From NCBI GenBank assembly GCA_964462125.1, contig CAYWXT010000076.1:1-22127 (forward strand): a stretch of DNA of 22,127 nucleotides. Direction: 5' to 3'. The notes under the pieces are model-generated. The model was not told where the DNA came from. It did not search any database and saw nothing but the letters and a program-made list of their open reading frames with translations. Each line of letters begins with the position of its first letter. The stretch's first letter is position 1. Position numbers and translations under genes: made by a program. Below are positions 1-7,446 of this stretch, in pieces. The DNA comes from JAWLFY01 sp964462125 (GTDB lineage Bacteria > Planctomycetota > Planctomycetia > Pirellulales > Pirellulaceae).

Positions 1-1
1 C

Positions 2-826
2 AACATGCCCGCCTGCCACGTCGGGATTGCGATCAACGCTCACGGTCCCAACAACACGTTGGTCTTGGGCGACGTCTCCGGCCCGGCAGCCCTGATGGAG
101 GCCGCCTCGTGTATCCGCCGTGGGCTTGCGGATGTGATCATCACCGGCAGTGTGGGGACGCGGATCAATGCGACCCGGCTCAACTACCGGGGTGATTCCC
201 CGGTCGGTCATGTCCGCGATCCGATTGCGGCCAGCTGCCGCCCTCATGATCCACAAGCGACCGGTGTGATTGGCGGCGAAGGCGCCGGAGCCTTGACGCT
301 GGAGTCGTCGGTATCGGCAGCGCGGCGGAATCGGAAACCACTGGCCGAAGTCGTCGCCGCGGCCTCCCGCTTTTGTCCCTCCCCGGCAATGCGTCAACGA
401 AAGCGGTTGACCGCGATCGATGCCGACCCACCGCGGGGCTCCGAGCAAGCGGTCGCTGCGGCCGTTGACGCCGTGCTCGATCAAGCCGGGATCGGACCCG
501 CCCAAGTCGGCTTGATCGTCGGCCATGCGATGGGCGACCCGGCGATCGACGGCGCGGAACACCGCGGGCTCGCCGGGCGGTTCCCCGAGACACCCTACAC
601 CGCGCCGATCGCCTCGCTTGGCCATTGCGGCGCCGCGAGCGGAATGTTGGAGCTGACCGTTGGCGTGGCCGCCCTTGTCGAGCGAACCGTCCCGCCGACG
701 GTCAATGCGGCCGCTGCAGCGGCCGGGACCAACATGACCGCCCACCCGTTGCCAATACAGGGGGATCACGTGCTGTGCCTGACGCACACCTCCGAAGGAA
801 GTTCCACCGCCGTTCTGCTACGGTGA
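2..826 (+). CDS. Ketosynthase-like protein lacking the active-site Cys, 3' part (5'-truncated by window edge)
   Basis: This is the C-terminal part (about 274 residues) of a beta-ketoacyl-ACP synthase-fold protein of the FabF/KAS type. The reading frame is open to the left edge, so the true start lies outside the window. The landmark regions can be aligned. A stretch NTLVLGDVSG sits where FabF has the TACxSG nucleophile motif, so the Cys appears to be Asp. GHAMGDPAID matches the first active-site His loop (NAHGTGTP in FabF), and ASLGHCGAASG matches the second His loop (KSxxGHxxGAAG), but the conserved Lys is absent. Near the C-terminus THTSEGSSTAVLL replaces the usual GFGGTN loop. Loss of Cys and Lys with both His kept recalls chain-length-factor or decarboxylating KS subunits, which pair with an active KS. 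The partner may lie upstream, outside the window. The family assignment is firm; the role as a non-condensing subunit is inferred. Confidence 0.85.
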   Translation, partial: NMPACHVGIAINAHGPNNTLVLGDVSGPAALMEAASCIRRGLADVIITGSVGTRINATRLNYRGDSPVGHVRDPIAASCRPHDPQATGVIGGEGAGALTLESSVSAARRNRKPLAEVVAAASRFCPSPAMRQRKRLTAIDADPPRGSEQAVAAAVDAVLDQAGIGPAQVGLIVGHAMGDPAIDGAEHRGLAGRFPETPYTAPIASLGHCGAASGMLELTVGVAALVERTVPPTVNAAAAAAGTNMTAHPLPIQGDHVLCLTHTSEGSSTAVLLR

Positions 827-967
827 ATCACCGAAAATGCGGCGCTGCTGGCCACCGCTGACCTTCCCCTTCAGCTGAAATCGTCATAATTGAAGGGAGT
901 GCCATCCGGGGCCCACCGCCTGGCTGTTGATGGCGCCGTGGATCGACCGCCGGAACGGCCCCATTGA

Positions 968-1573
968 ATGATTCTGTTACTGGACAATTACGACTCCTTT
1001 GTGCATAACCTGGCCCGCTACTTTCGTTTGCTCGGGAGCGACACCCGCGTCATCCGCAGCGACGAGATTGATGCCGCCGGTTGCGCGGCGCTGGCGCCCG
1101 AGTCGATCGTGATCTCTCCCGGACCCCGACGGCCCGAGCAGGCCGGCTGTTCGGTTTCGGTGGTCCGAGCGTTATCGCCGACCACGCCGATTCTGGGCGT
1201 CTGTCTCGGACATCAGGCGATCGGCGTTGCCTTTGGAGGGGTGGTCCGCGAGTGCGGGCCAGTGCACGGCATCTCCAGCACCATTCGCCACGACGCCGCG
1301 GGGCTGTTCGAGGGCTGCAGCAACCCGATGGTGGTGGGACGCTATCATTCGCTGGCGATCGACCCCCAAGCGATGCCGCCGGAGTTGCGGGTGACGGCGT
1401 CGACCGAGGACGGCATGGTGATGGCCGTGGAACACCGTGCCCGCCCTCTGTATGGAATGCAGTTTCACCCCGAATCGGTTCTGACCGACCAGGGCCAGAA
1501 GCTGCTGGCGAACTTCGTCGATCGAGCTCGCCGATTTCACACCACCCACCGACAGCGGGAAACGGTGTCGTGA
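968..1573 (+). CDS. pabA: Class I glutamine amidotransferase, PabA/TrpG type (aminodeoxychorismate or anthranilate synthase component II)
   Basis: This 201-residue cytoplasmic protein starts MILLLDNYDSF, the typical PabA/TrpG N-terminus, which fixes the ATG start. The class I GATase triad is visible: Cys79 in GVCLGHQ, and His167 and Glu169 in FHPES. The ISPGP oxyanion region lies near residues 49-53. It would hydrolyse glutamine and pass ammonia to a chorismate-binding partner (PabB or TrpE), but no such partner is in the window. The stop overlaps the GTG start of the DUF447 gene (GTGA), and that gene in turn overlaps the beta-RFAP synthase gene, which uses pABA. The context therefore favours a role in pABA supply over tryptophan synthesis. 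The family assignment is certain. The choice between PabA and TrpG rests on context and on overall resemblance to PabA. The 141 bp upstream show no strong promoter or ribosome binding site. Confidence 0.93.
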   Translation: MILLLDNYDSFVHNLARYFRLLGSDTRVIRSDEIDAAGCAALAPESIVISPGPRRPEQAGCSVSVVRALSPTTPILGVCLGHQAIGVAFGGVVRECGPVHGISSTIRHDAAGLFEGCSNPMVVGRYHSLAIDPQAMPPELRVTASTEDGMVMAVEHRARPLYGMQFHPESVLTDQGQKLLANFVDRARRFHTTHRQRETVS

Positions 1574-2235
1574 TCTTGGAGTCGATCGTAACGACGGTGG
1601 ACGCCGAGGGGCGGGTCAACATCGCGCCGATGGGGCCATCGGTCGAGCCTGATGACGGGGAACGGTTCACGTGGGAACAATTCACTCTCCGCCCCTTCAC
1701 CGGCTCCACGACCTACGGGAACCTGCAGGCCACCGGCCGGGCGGTGATCCATGTGACCGATGATGTGGGGCTGTTCGCCCGGGCGGCGGTCGGAACCCTC
1801 CCCTCGGAAGAATTGCCCTTGGACCAGTTGGTTGAGCCGGTTGCCGAGGGCCGTTGGTTTCGGCTGCGGGACTGCCACCGCTGGTTTGCGGTCGAAGTTA
1901 CCGGCGCACATGGGGAGGGGCCGCGGGTGGAGATGAGCGGCAAGGTGCTCGCCTCCGGCACGGTCCGTCCATTCTTTGGATTCAACCGAGCCAAACACGC
2001 GGTGATCGAGGCGGCCATTCTGGCGACACGCACACACCTGTTGGATGCGGCGTTGATCGAGGGGGAACTGCAGCGACTGCGGCCTCTGGTTGAGAAGACG
2101 GCCGGTCCCCAGGAACGGGAGGCGTTCGGACTTCTCTGCCGCACGATTCAAGAGCGAACGACGTCCGGGGGCGAATCCGTTCAACAGCAACAGACCCCCA
2201 AAAGGCCGGCGCCCCCCGGGAGGCCGGCACCGTGA
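1570..2235 (+). CDS. DUF447 family protein (H4MPT-associated, flavin-reductase-like fold)
   Basis: This 221-residue protein resembles the DUF447 family, known from methanogens and from methylotrophs that make H4MPT. The start ILESIVTTVDAEGRVNIAPMG and the central NLQATGRAVIHVTDD resemble the FMN-binding split-barrel fold of flavin reductases. The GTG start at 1570 overlaps the upstream stop by four bases and leaves the conserved N-terminus intact; an ATG upstream in this frame would only extend into the PabA-coding region. The last 25 or so residues are Gln- and Pro-rich (QQQQTPKRPAPPGRPAP) and probably disordered. The gene stop overlaps the next GTG start. The family's biochemical function is not established to my knowledge. 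Its position between pabA and the beta-RFAP synthase gene supports a role in pterin cofactor synthesis or use. Confidence 0.82.
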   Translation: MILESIVTTVDAEGRVNIAPMGPSVEPDDGERFTWEQFTLRPFTGSTTYGNLQATGRAVIHVTDDVGLFARAAVGTLPSEELPLDQLVEPVAEGRWFRLRDCHRWFAVEVTGAHGEGPRVEMSGKVLASGTVRPFFGFNRAKHAVIEAAILATRTHLLDAALIEGELQRLRPLVEKTAGPQEREAFGLLCRTIQERTTSGGESVQQQQTPKRPAPPGRPAP

Positions 2236-3281
2236 ACGCGTTCCACCGGCATCGACCGAATGATGACCAAGTCCATAACGGTGACCAGGTCCATAGCGTG
2301 CGAATTCGGACCGGGGCCCGGTTGCACTTCGGGCTGCTCGACACCGTCGCCCCCTTTGGCGGAATCGGCGTGATGACCGAGGATCCCGCGACCGAGATCG
2401 ACGTTTCGCCGGACCAGCGATTGTCGTGTGAGCCGAGTTGGCGGTCGCGAGTGGAGCCGATCGCCCGTCGCGTCGCCGCTCGATTGGGACGCCCGGAACC
2501 CCTTCCGTGCCGAGTGACGATTCGCACCACGCCTCCACGGCACAGCGGTTTTGGCAGCGGCACGCAGTTTTCGTTGGCGGTAGCCGAGGCGATGTGCCAT
2601 TGCGCCGGCGACCGGCCTGACCGCGAGGCACTTGCTCGTAACCTCGCCGGCCGGGGGAGTCGGTCGGCGGTCGGAATACATGGTTTTTTCAGCGGTGGGC
2701 TGATCCATGAAGCCGCCGACGGGGCTTCGCCGATCAATCCGGTTCGCCAGCGGGTCGAGCTTCCCGAGTCGTGGAGGGTGGGGCTGTTCCTGCCCCATCA
2801 CACCGAACAGCGCGTCAGCGGCGAGCTTGAGTGCGACCATTTCGCCCGCGTCGCCCCGGCTCCGCCAAAACGGCGTGCAGAACTGGAGCGGCAGTTGGAC
2901 GAGCAGCTACTTCCGGCGGCCCAAGACGCCGATTTCGACCGCTTCGCCGCCGCGGTAACGACTTACAACCGGCTCAGCGGCGAACTCTTCACCGCGGTGC
3001 AGGGGGGGGCCTACCATGGCCGCCAGGTCGCCGCGTTGGTCGATTGGCTCATCGAACGCGGGGCCACCGGGGTGGGCCAGAGCAGCTGGGGACCTGGCGT
3101 GTTCGCTTGGTTTCCCTCCGCCGAGGCGGCCGAGCAGTTTGTAACAGAGCTGCCCGCGGGCCCGTTCGATGCCTCCCTGACGGCCGTGCGAAACCAGCCG
3201 AGGGAGCTGAAGCTGTCCGACGTTGCACCCGCGGCCCAGGATCAGGACGCGAAGGATCCTCGGACGCCCGCCAAAGGTTGA
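2232..3281 (+). CDS. mptG: Beta-ribofuranosylaminobenzene 5'-phosphate synthase (H4MPT biosynthesis)
   Basis: This 349-residue protein belongs to the GHMP-kinase-fold beta-RFAP synthase family. The N-terminal VRIRTGARLHFGLLDT (from about residue 23) and the glycine-rich loop PPRHSGFGSGTQFSLAVAEA (101-120) are family hallmarks. A late GVGQSSWGPGVFAW motif gives the second GHMP signature. The enzyme condenses pABA (or 4-hydroxybenzoate) with PRPP, releasing CO2 and pyrophosphate. This is the first committed step of tetrahydromethanopterin synthesis. The GTG start at 2232 overlaps the DUF447 stop (GTGA), implying translational coupling. An internal start closer to VRIRTG cannot be excluded, because the first 22 residues (His/Asp/Asn-rich) look non-conserved. 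The C-terminal tail of about 20 residues is charged and likely flexible. H4MPT-linked C1 genes are known from planctomycetes, so the call fits the host. Confidence 0.92.
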   Translation: MNAFHRHRPNDDQVHNGDQVHSVRIRTGARLHFGLLDTVAPFGGIGVMTEDPATEIDVSPDQRLSCEPSWRSRVEPIARRVAARLGRPEPLPCRVTIRTTPPRHSGFGSGTQFSLAVAEAMCHCAGDRPDREALARNLAGRGSRSAVGIHGFFSGGLIHEAADGASPINPVRQRVELPESWRVGLFLPHHTEQRVSGELECDHFARVAPAPPKRRAELERQLDEQLLPAAQDADFDRFAAAVTTYNRLSGELFTAVQGGAYHGRQVAALVDWLIERGATGVGQSSWGPGVFAWFPSAEAAEQFVTELPAGPFDASLTAVRNQPRELKLSDVAPAAQDQDAKDPRTPAKG

Positions 3282-3314
3282 TGATTGGCCCGCGCGGCGA
3301 GCGCCGTCGGCTCA

Positions 3315-3333
3315 GCGTTTTCAGACAGAGCCT
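3315..3333 (-). repeat. 19-bp dispersed repeat, copy 1 (downstream of the permease)
   Basis: The plus-strand sequence gcgttttcagacagagcct occurs here and, as its exact reverse complement, at 22062-22080. On the coding strand of the permease it begins within the TAG stop and runs downstream. The second copy has the same orientation relative to its own upstream gene. Function is unknown. A 3'-end or terminator-like role, or a remnant of a dispersed element, are the options. Confidence 0.6.
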
Positions 3334-5032
3334 AGAGCGGTTCGTCGACCGGTTCCCCCTCGCTTCCTGTTCGATTCCAAGCATGCCACATCGACCAGCA
3401 CCATAGCAGCACCGCGGAGAGAGCGTATCCCGCCGCGAACTCGAAGACGTGCCGACGGTTCTCGGAATCGAGCACCAGATCGCCCCAGACGGCCGGGCCG
3501 ATCGGCAGGAACAGCCGGCTGCCGGGCAGGGGCGAATGGACGAGCCCGATGAGCGTAAAGGCGGAGAGGGTCAGCAGCACCACAGAGGCGGTCACCAACT
3601 TGCGGTCGATCACCGCGGCCAACACCCAGGCCCACAGCAGGCTGGTCACGATGAACCCGTTGCTGAGCATGCCCATCGTTCGCAGGTTCTCCTGGAGCGA
3701 CGGATCGGCAAGCGTTGAAACATCGATCCCCGCCCCCACCAGGGCGCCGTCGCCAAAGATCCGTCGTGGCAGGTTCATCGCCAAGAACGCCAGCGCCGGC
3801 AGGCAGGCGAAGGCCACCGCGGCGTAGTGCCGACGCGGCGTCGCCAGAAAACTCTGAGCCGTGATCTCCAGCCCGATGAAAACCAGAATCGGATAGACGA
3901 CCGGTTGAGGGATCCACTGGTTGAGCCAAGCGAAATAGCCCAACAACCCCGCGGAGCCGATCAACAACGCGGTCCCCAAGGTGTAAGCCGCGCGGCCGCC
4001 CATCGCCTTGTACGCCGGATGACCGATGTACGGTGTCGTCTGGATCACCCCTCCGGACAAACCGGCGATCAAGGTGGCAATCGCCTCGACCCCCAAGACC
4101 GTGCGGGTGTCGTAGACGTCCCCGGCCGCCGCGGCGCTCTCAGTACAGTCAATCCCGCCGACGATCGTGGCCAGGGCAAACGGCAGGGCGAACGGCAGGT
4201 AGGGAAGCGCATCGCCGAAGGCATCGAACCAACCGAACTGCCAACTCGCGAGCCATTCGGTCGGGAGCCAGTGGATCGTTGCCGGCTCGGCAAACTCGTA
4301 GCCGCTGCCGGGGACGAGACAGAGCCCGTAGTAGACCAACCCGGCGACGATCAGTGCTCCCAGCGTCCCCGGCGTGCGGCCGGGAAGCTGGACCCGCCCG
4401 ATCAGGGCCGTCAACACGATGACCAGGGCCAAAATCCCAGGCAACGGGTGCCCCAAGATTTCGAGCAACGGCAGAAAGCTGATCAGCACCAGCGCGATCG
4501 CTGCCAGCGACCCGAGCAGCCCGGCGCGGGGGACCACCCGCCGCACCCACTCCCCGGTCGGCGCCAGGGCAAGCTTCACCACGCCGCTCAAGACAATGCA
4601 CCAGATCCCGATGTGCCAGGTCCTCGTTGCCGCCTGCGCCGGGTCCAAGCCTGCGGCCAATCCTTGCTGGTAGGAGGGGCCCAGGATGAACAGGATCATC
4701 CCGAAGGTCGACGGCGTGTCGAGCCCCAGCGGCATCGCGGTCACGTCATCCCGTCCGGTTCGCCGGGCCAGTCGAAATGCCAGGCAAAAAAAGGCGAGGT
4801 CGCCGATCAGGACCCCCAACGCCGTGCCAGGAACCATCGAACCGACCGCGAAGGATTGCGGCAAGCCGAACACCCCGCTGAGCAGACCGACCATCAGCAG
4901 CAAGCCGGCCACGTTGTCGAGCATCAAGCCGAAGAAGGCATTGATGTCCCCCGGTCGAGCCCAGCGGTATCGAAACGCGGAAGTTGAACCGCCGGGAGTA
5001 AGTTGACGCCCGTTCAAATTGCTGAATCCCAC
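3332..5032 (-). CDS. NCS2/xanthine-uracil-type permease
   Basis: This is a 566-residue polytopic inner-membrane protein with roughly a dozen or more hydrophobic helices. The N-terminal RPGDINAFFGLMLDNVAGLLLMVGLL region and the central GGIDCTESAAAAGDVYDTRTVLGVEAIATLIAGLSGGV resemble the NCS2 (nucleobase/ascorbate transporter) pattern, in which an acidic residue in the TM8 region is followed by a Gly-rich loop and an invariant Glu. The IQTTPYIGHPAYKAMGGR segment sits where the second substrate-contacting NCS2 motif is expected. The substrate (purine, pyrimidine or other anion) cannot be assigned. The ATG at 5032 gives a soluble leader of about 25 residues. The gene is convergent with the H4MPT trio (51 bp apart) and divergent from the sigma factor gene. 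A 386-residue frame on the opposite strand is a shadow. A member of a related permease family is possible. Confidence 0.75.
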   Translation of the reverse strand: MGFSNLNGRQLTPGGSTSAFRYRWARPGDINAFFGLMLDNVAGLLLMVGLLSGVFGLPQSFAVGSMVPGTALGVLIGDLAFFCLAFRLARRTGRDDVTAMPLGLDTPSTFGMILFILGPSYQQGLAAGLDPAQAATRTWHIGIWCIVLSGVVKLALAPTGEWVRRVVPRAGLLGSLAAIALVLISFLPLLEILGHPLPGILALVIVLTALIGRVQLPGRTPGTLGALIVAGLVYYGLCLVPGSGYEFAEPATIHWLPTEWLASWQFGWFDAFGDALPYLPFALPFALATIVGGIDCTESAAAAGDVYDTRTVLGVEAIATLIAGLSGGVIQTTPYIGHPAYKAMGGRAAYTLGTALLIGSAGLLGYFAWLNQWIPQPVVYPILVFIGLEITAQSFLATPRRHYAAVAFACLPALAFLAMNLPRRIFGDGALVGAGIDVSTLADPSLQENLRTMGMLSNGFIVTSLLWAWVLAAVIDRKLVTASVVLLTLSAFTLIGLVHSPLPGSRLFLPIGPAVWGDLVLDSENRRHVFEFAAGYALSAVLLWCWSMWHAWNRTGSEGEPVDEPL

Positions 5033-5115
5033 GACGAGTCGTGACTGGTGCCCTCCGAAGCCCGACCGGAGAGTCGCCGGGGTTGGCCGCCGGGAAAGTT
5101 TAACGGCGGACGTGG

Positions 5116-5146
5116 CAGCTCTGAAGGGGCAGCTCTGAAGGGGCAG
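5116..5146. repeat. 14-bp tandem duplication
   Basis: cagctctgaagggg occurs twice in direct succession (5116-5129 and 5130-5143), followed by cag. It lies in the 292-bp gap between the divergent permease and sigma factor genes, about 85 bp upstream of the permease start. Confidence 0.8.
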
Positions 5147-5234
5147 TCCGGCGCCGCCCCTCCAGAGCGAAAATACCGTAGAGAGTTCCCGAGGGCGTCC
5201 GAAGTCTCAGCGATTTCCTCCAAGAAAATCGGCT

Positions 5235-5263
5235 TTGACCAAAGTCCCCACGTTGGAGATACT
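5235..5263 (+). promoter_or_regulatory. Candidate sigma70-type promoter of the ECF sigma gene
   Basis: TTGACC (5235-5240) is followed after 17 bp by GATACT (5258-5263). A transcript starting near 5270 would have a leader of about 55 nt before the ATG at 5325. This rests on sequence match alone. Confidence 0.4.
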
Positions 5264-5324
5264 ATGGGGGAGCCATTTTCGGCCCCACTGTGACTTTTCC
5301 CTTCGTCGTTCTTTCGGTTCTCTC

Positions 5325-5972
5325 ATGAAAGCGTCCTCCCAATCGCCGACGACCGAGACACCCGAGTTCTCGGAGGTGACCGATGAAGAGCTGATCGCGC
5401 GGTACCGCGAGTCGGGCGATCGGGCTCATTTCGAGCTGCTGGTGCGCCGCTATGAACGAGAAATCTACGCCTACCTCCGCCGTTACATCGGCAATCCGGA
5501 GATGGCGGAGGATGCGTTCCAGGGAACGTTTCTCCAGGTGCATCTGAAATGCCACCAATTTGACCCCAAACGTCGCCTGCGGCCGTGGCTGTATGCGATC
5601 GCGACCAATCAAGCGATCGATGTCCAACGCCGCAACAAGCGGCACCGGATGGTCAGTTTGGATCGTTCGACCAGCGACGAGGATAGCGGTCGCAGCGGTA
5701 GCTGGGGAGAGAAACTCGTCGGCGGCGCTCCCGATCCGTTGTGGGCCGCCTCGCGAGAGGAAAACGGACGTTGGGTCAACGAGGCGGTCGATTCGCTCGG
5801 GGAATCGATGCAGCAGGTCATTCAGCTGGTTTACTACCAGGGGTTGAAATACCGGGAGGCGGCCGAGGCGCTCGGCATTCCGGTGGGAACGGTCAAGAGC
5901 CGGCTGCACGCTGCGGTCCATCGACTCGGCCTGCTGTGGGACCAGAGCCATGAACAGGCGGCGAGCCGCTAA
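5325..5972 (+). CDS. ECF-type RNA polymerase sigma factor
   Basis: This 215-residue sigma-70 family protein has only regions 2 and 4. Region 2 spans about residues 35-105, with FELLVRRYEREIYAYLRRYIGNPEMAEDAFQGTFLQV and RPWLYAIATNQAIDVQRR. Region 4 spans about 150-202, with the helix-turn-helix YREAAEALGIPVGTVKSRLHAAV. They are joined by a Ser/Asp/Gly-rich linker (113-135). It would direct core polymerase to an alternative promoter set. The ATG at 5325 is preferred; the frame stays open 90 bp upstream, but a good promoter lies in that stretch and the extra residues do not look conserved. The next gene, 179 bp downstream on the same strand, begins with an anti-sigma-like domain, so the two probably form a regulatory pair. 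Targets are unknown. This type of factor is abundant in planctomycetes. Confidence 0.93.
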   Translation: MKASSQSPTTETPEFSEVTDEELIARYRESGDRAHFELLVRRYEREIYAYLRRYIGNPEMAEDAFQGTFLQVHLKCHQFDPKRRLRPWLYAIATNQAIDVQRRNKRHRMVSLDRSTSDEDSGRSGSWGEKLVGGAPDPLWAASREENGRWVNEAVDSLGESMQQVIQLVYYQGLKYREAAEALGIPVGTVKSRLHAAVHRLGLLWDQSHEQAASR

Positions 5973-6151
5973 GCGCCGTGGATAGCGGAACTCGCAAAGA
6001 GTTCCGATTCGTCAGACGATCGATTGAACCTGATCGGAGTGACGCGCATAGCATTGATAGAGCCCCATGACCGCTCGTTGGACGTAGCACAGGCTGCCAG
6101 TCTGTCTGCCTACGCGTTCGGACCCGTCCACTCCCTTCGACTGTTCTCGTG

Positions 6152-7264
6152 ATGGACGAAGACCTGCTCGGTTATCTACTCGACGCGCTTGAACCGCAGG
6201 AAATGCGACGGGTGGAGGAACGTCTGCGGGTTGACCGCTCGGCCAGGGAAGCCCTGCAGCGGCTTGAGCGGTCGCTGCGTCCGCTCGAGGAGAGCCGGAA
6301 GGTGGACGATTCGCCACCGTCTGATCTTGTCGCCAGGACGCTGGCGAGTCTCCCTCCCCTTTCCGCCCCGGCCTCCGTGCCGACCGCCGAGTCGCGCGAT
6401 TGGCAACCCCGACCGGTCGTCCCAGTTGGCCTCTCGCCGATGGGAAGGGTTTTGGAGTCGGCTTCCGGCTCGTCACGAGGCTGGGTTGATTGGTTCGCTG
6501 CGGCACTCGCCGCGGCCGTCTTGCTCGGGTTGCTGCTGCCCGCCCTCGCCGAAGGTCGCTTCGAAGCCCGCCGGGTCGCTTGCCAGAACCAACTTCGTGA
6601 ACTGGGGACCGCGATCACGCAATTCGTCATGCGGAGTGAACAGGCGCGGTTGCCCGCCGTGGCGGAGCGAGGGCCCGAAGCCTTCGCGGGGGTGTATGCC
6701 GTGCGGCTCCATGACGCCGGATTGCTCGACGACAGCTCGCTCCGCTGGTGCCCGTCACTGGGGCGTCCGAACGCCTTGGCGGGACAGCTCGAGATCGATT
6801 CCACCGAGCGCGGCGTGTCACCGTCGAGGCAGCCTCGGTCCATGGCCGACTGGGAGCAGCTGATTTCCGTCGAGAACCTGCATCGCGCCCCGGTCAATCA
6901 ACTGCAAACGCTCCAGCAGCTCGCCGGTGGCCATTACGCGTACACGCTCGGCGTCGTCGACGGGCACCAGTACGGGGCGCCGCGGTACCAGGGTCGTTCG
7001 TCATTCGCCGTAATGTCCGATGCGCCGCTCGGCGAATACTCCCCCGGAGGATTGGCCATCGAGCGTATCGGCCACGGCGGACGGGGGATCAATGTACTGT
7101 ATGAGAGCGGAGAGGTGCGTTTCGTTTCGCTGGAGGCGATCGAGTTGATGCCCGATCACCCGTTGTTGAATCTACGGGGCGAGGTCGAGGCAGGGGTCAA
7201 CATCGATGATGCCGTTCTCGCCCCGAGCTGGCGGGGGCCCTTTCTCCACGCCCCCCAGCGATAG
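6152..7264 (+). CDS. Membrane protein with anti-sigma-like N-terminus and DUF1559-like C-terminal part
   Basis: This 370-residue protein has three visible parts. Residues 1-70 (DEDLLGYLLDALEPQEMRRVEERLRVDRSAR and following) are helical and resemble the zinc-finger-less anti-sigma head common in planctomycetes. One transmembrane helix lies at about 113-133 (WFAAALAAAVLLGLLLPAL). Just after it, RRVACQNQLRELGTAITQF (140-158) matches the pseudopilin-like motif of DUF1559 proteins, and GHGGRGINVLYESGEVRFV (307-325) matches their C-terminal H-x-G...DG-x-V-x-F motif. The predicted topology is N-in, with the DUF1559-like region outside. It is co-directional with the ECF sigma gene and probably holds that factor at the membrane. 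GTG at 6149 and ATG at 6152 are adjacent candidate starts, and the ATG is preferred. The anti-sigma call rests on position and helix pattern, not on a diagnostic motif. Confidence 0.75.
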   Translation: MDEDLLGYLLDALEPQEMRRVEERLRVDRSAREALQRLERSLRPLEESRKVDDSPPSDLVARTLASLPPLSAPASVPTAESRDWQPRPVVPVGLSPMGRVLESASGSSRGWVDWFAAALAAAVLLGLLLPALAEGRFEARRVACQNQLRELGTAITQFVMRSEQARLPAVAERGPEAFAGVYAVRLHDAGLLDDSSLRWCPSLGRPNALAGQLEIDSTERGVSPSRQPRSMADWEQLISVENLHRAPVNQLQTLQQLAGGHYAYTLGVVDGHQYGAPRYQGRSSFAVMSDAPLGEYSPGGLAIERIGHGGRGINVLYESGEVRFVSLEAIELMPDHPLLNLRGEVEAGVNIDDAVLAPSWRGPFLHAPQR

Positions 7265-7416
7265 CCCCTCCTGCGATCCTGGCAGCTTGCCTGGCAGGCA
7301 TGGGAGTTTTGCCGTGGGGTGTTTTGCCGTTAGTAAGGGTCGCCCCCCATGCGTCCCACTTCCGTCGTCTCTCCGGGTGTGCGGCCCCAGGGGAGCGGGT
7401 TGTTAAGTTCCGCCGT

Positions 7417-7446
7417 TTGCAATTTTGCAACGCTTAACGCGATAAT
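7417..7446 (+). promoter_or_regulatory. Candidate promoter of the DUF1549/DUF1501 operon, with palindromic -35 region
   Basis: TTGCAA (7417-7422) is followed after 18 bp by GATAAT (7441-7446), about 65 nt before the ATG at 7517. The -35 lies in TTGCAATTTTGCAA, two copies of a self-complementary hexamer, which could also be an operator. The rest of the 252-bp gap (7265-7516) shows no gene. Confidence 0.45.

Noticed and set aside
1537..2631. 364-codon minus-strand frame over the DUF447 and beta-RFAP synthase genes
   Set aside because: It is Arg/Gly/Pro-rich low-information translation, opposite two recognisable overlapping genes.
3827..4987. 386-codon open frame on the plus strand, antisense to the permease
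   Set aside because: Its translation is very rich in Arg, Gln, Pro, Asp and Gly with no domain pattern, while the minus strand encodes clear membrane helices. It is a GC-driven shadow.
5235..5324. Sigma factor start 90 bp further upstream
   Set aside because: The frame is open, but the stretch contains the best promoter match and has no conserved sigma-factor sequence.
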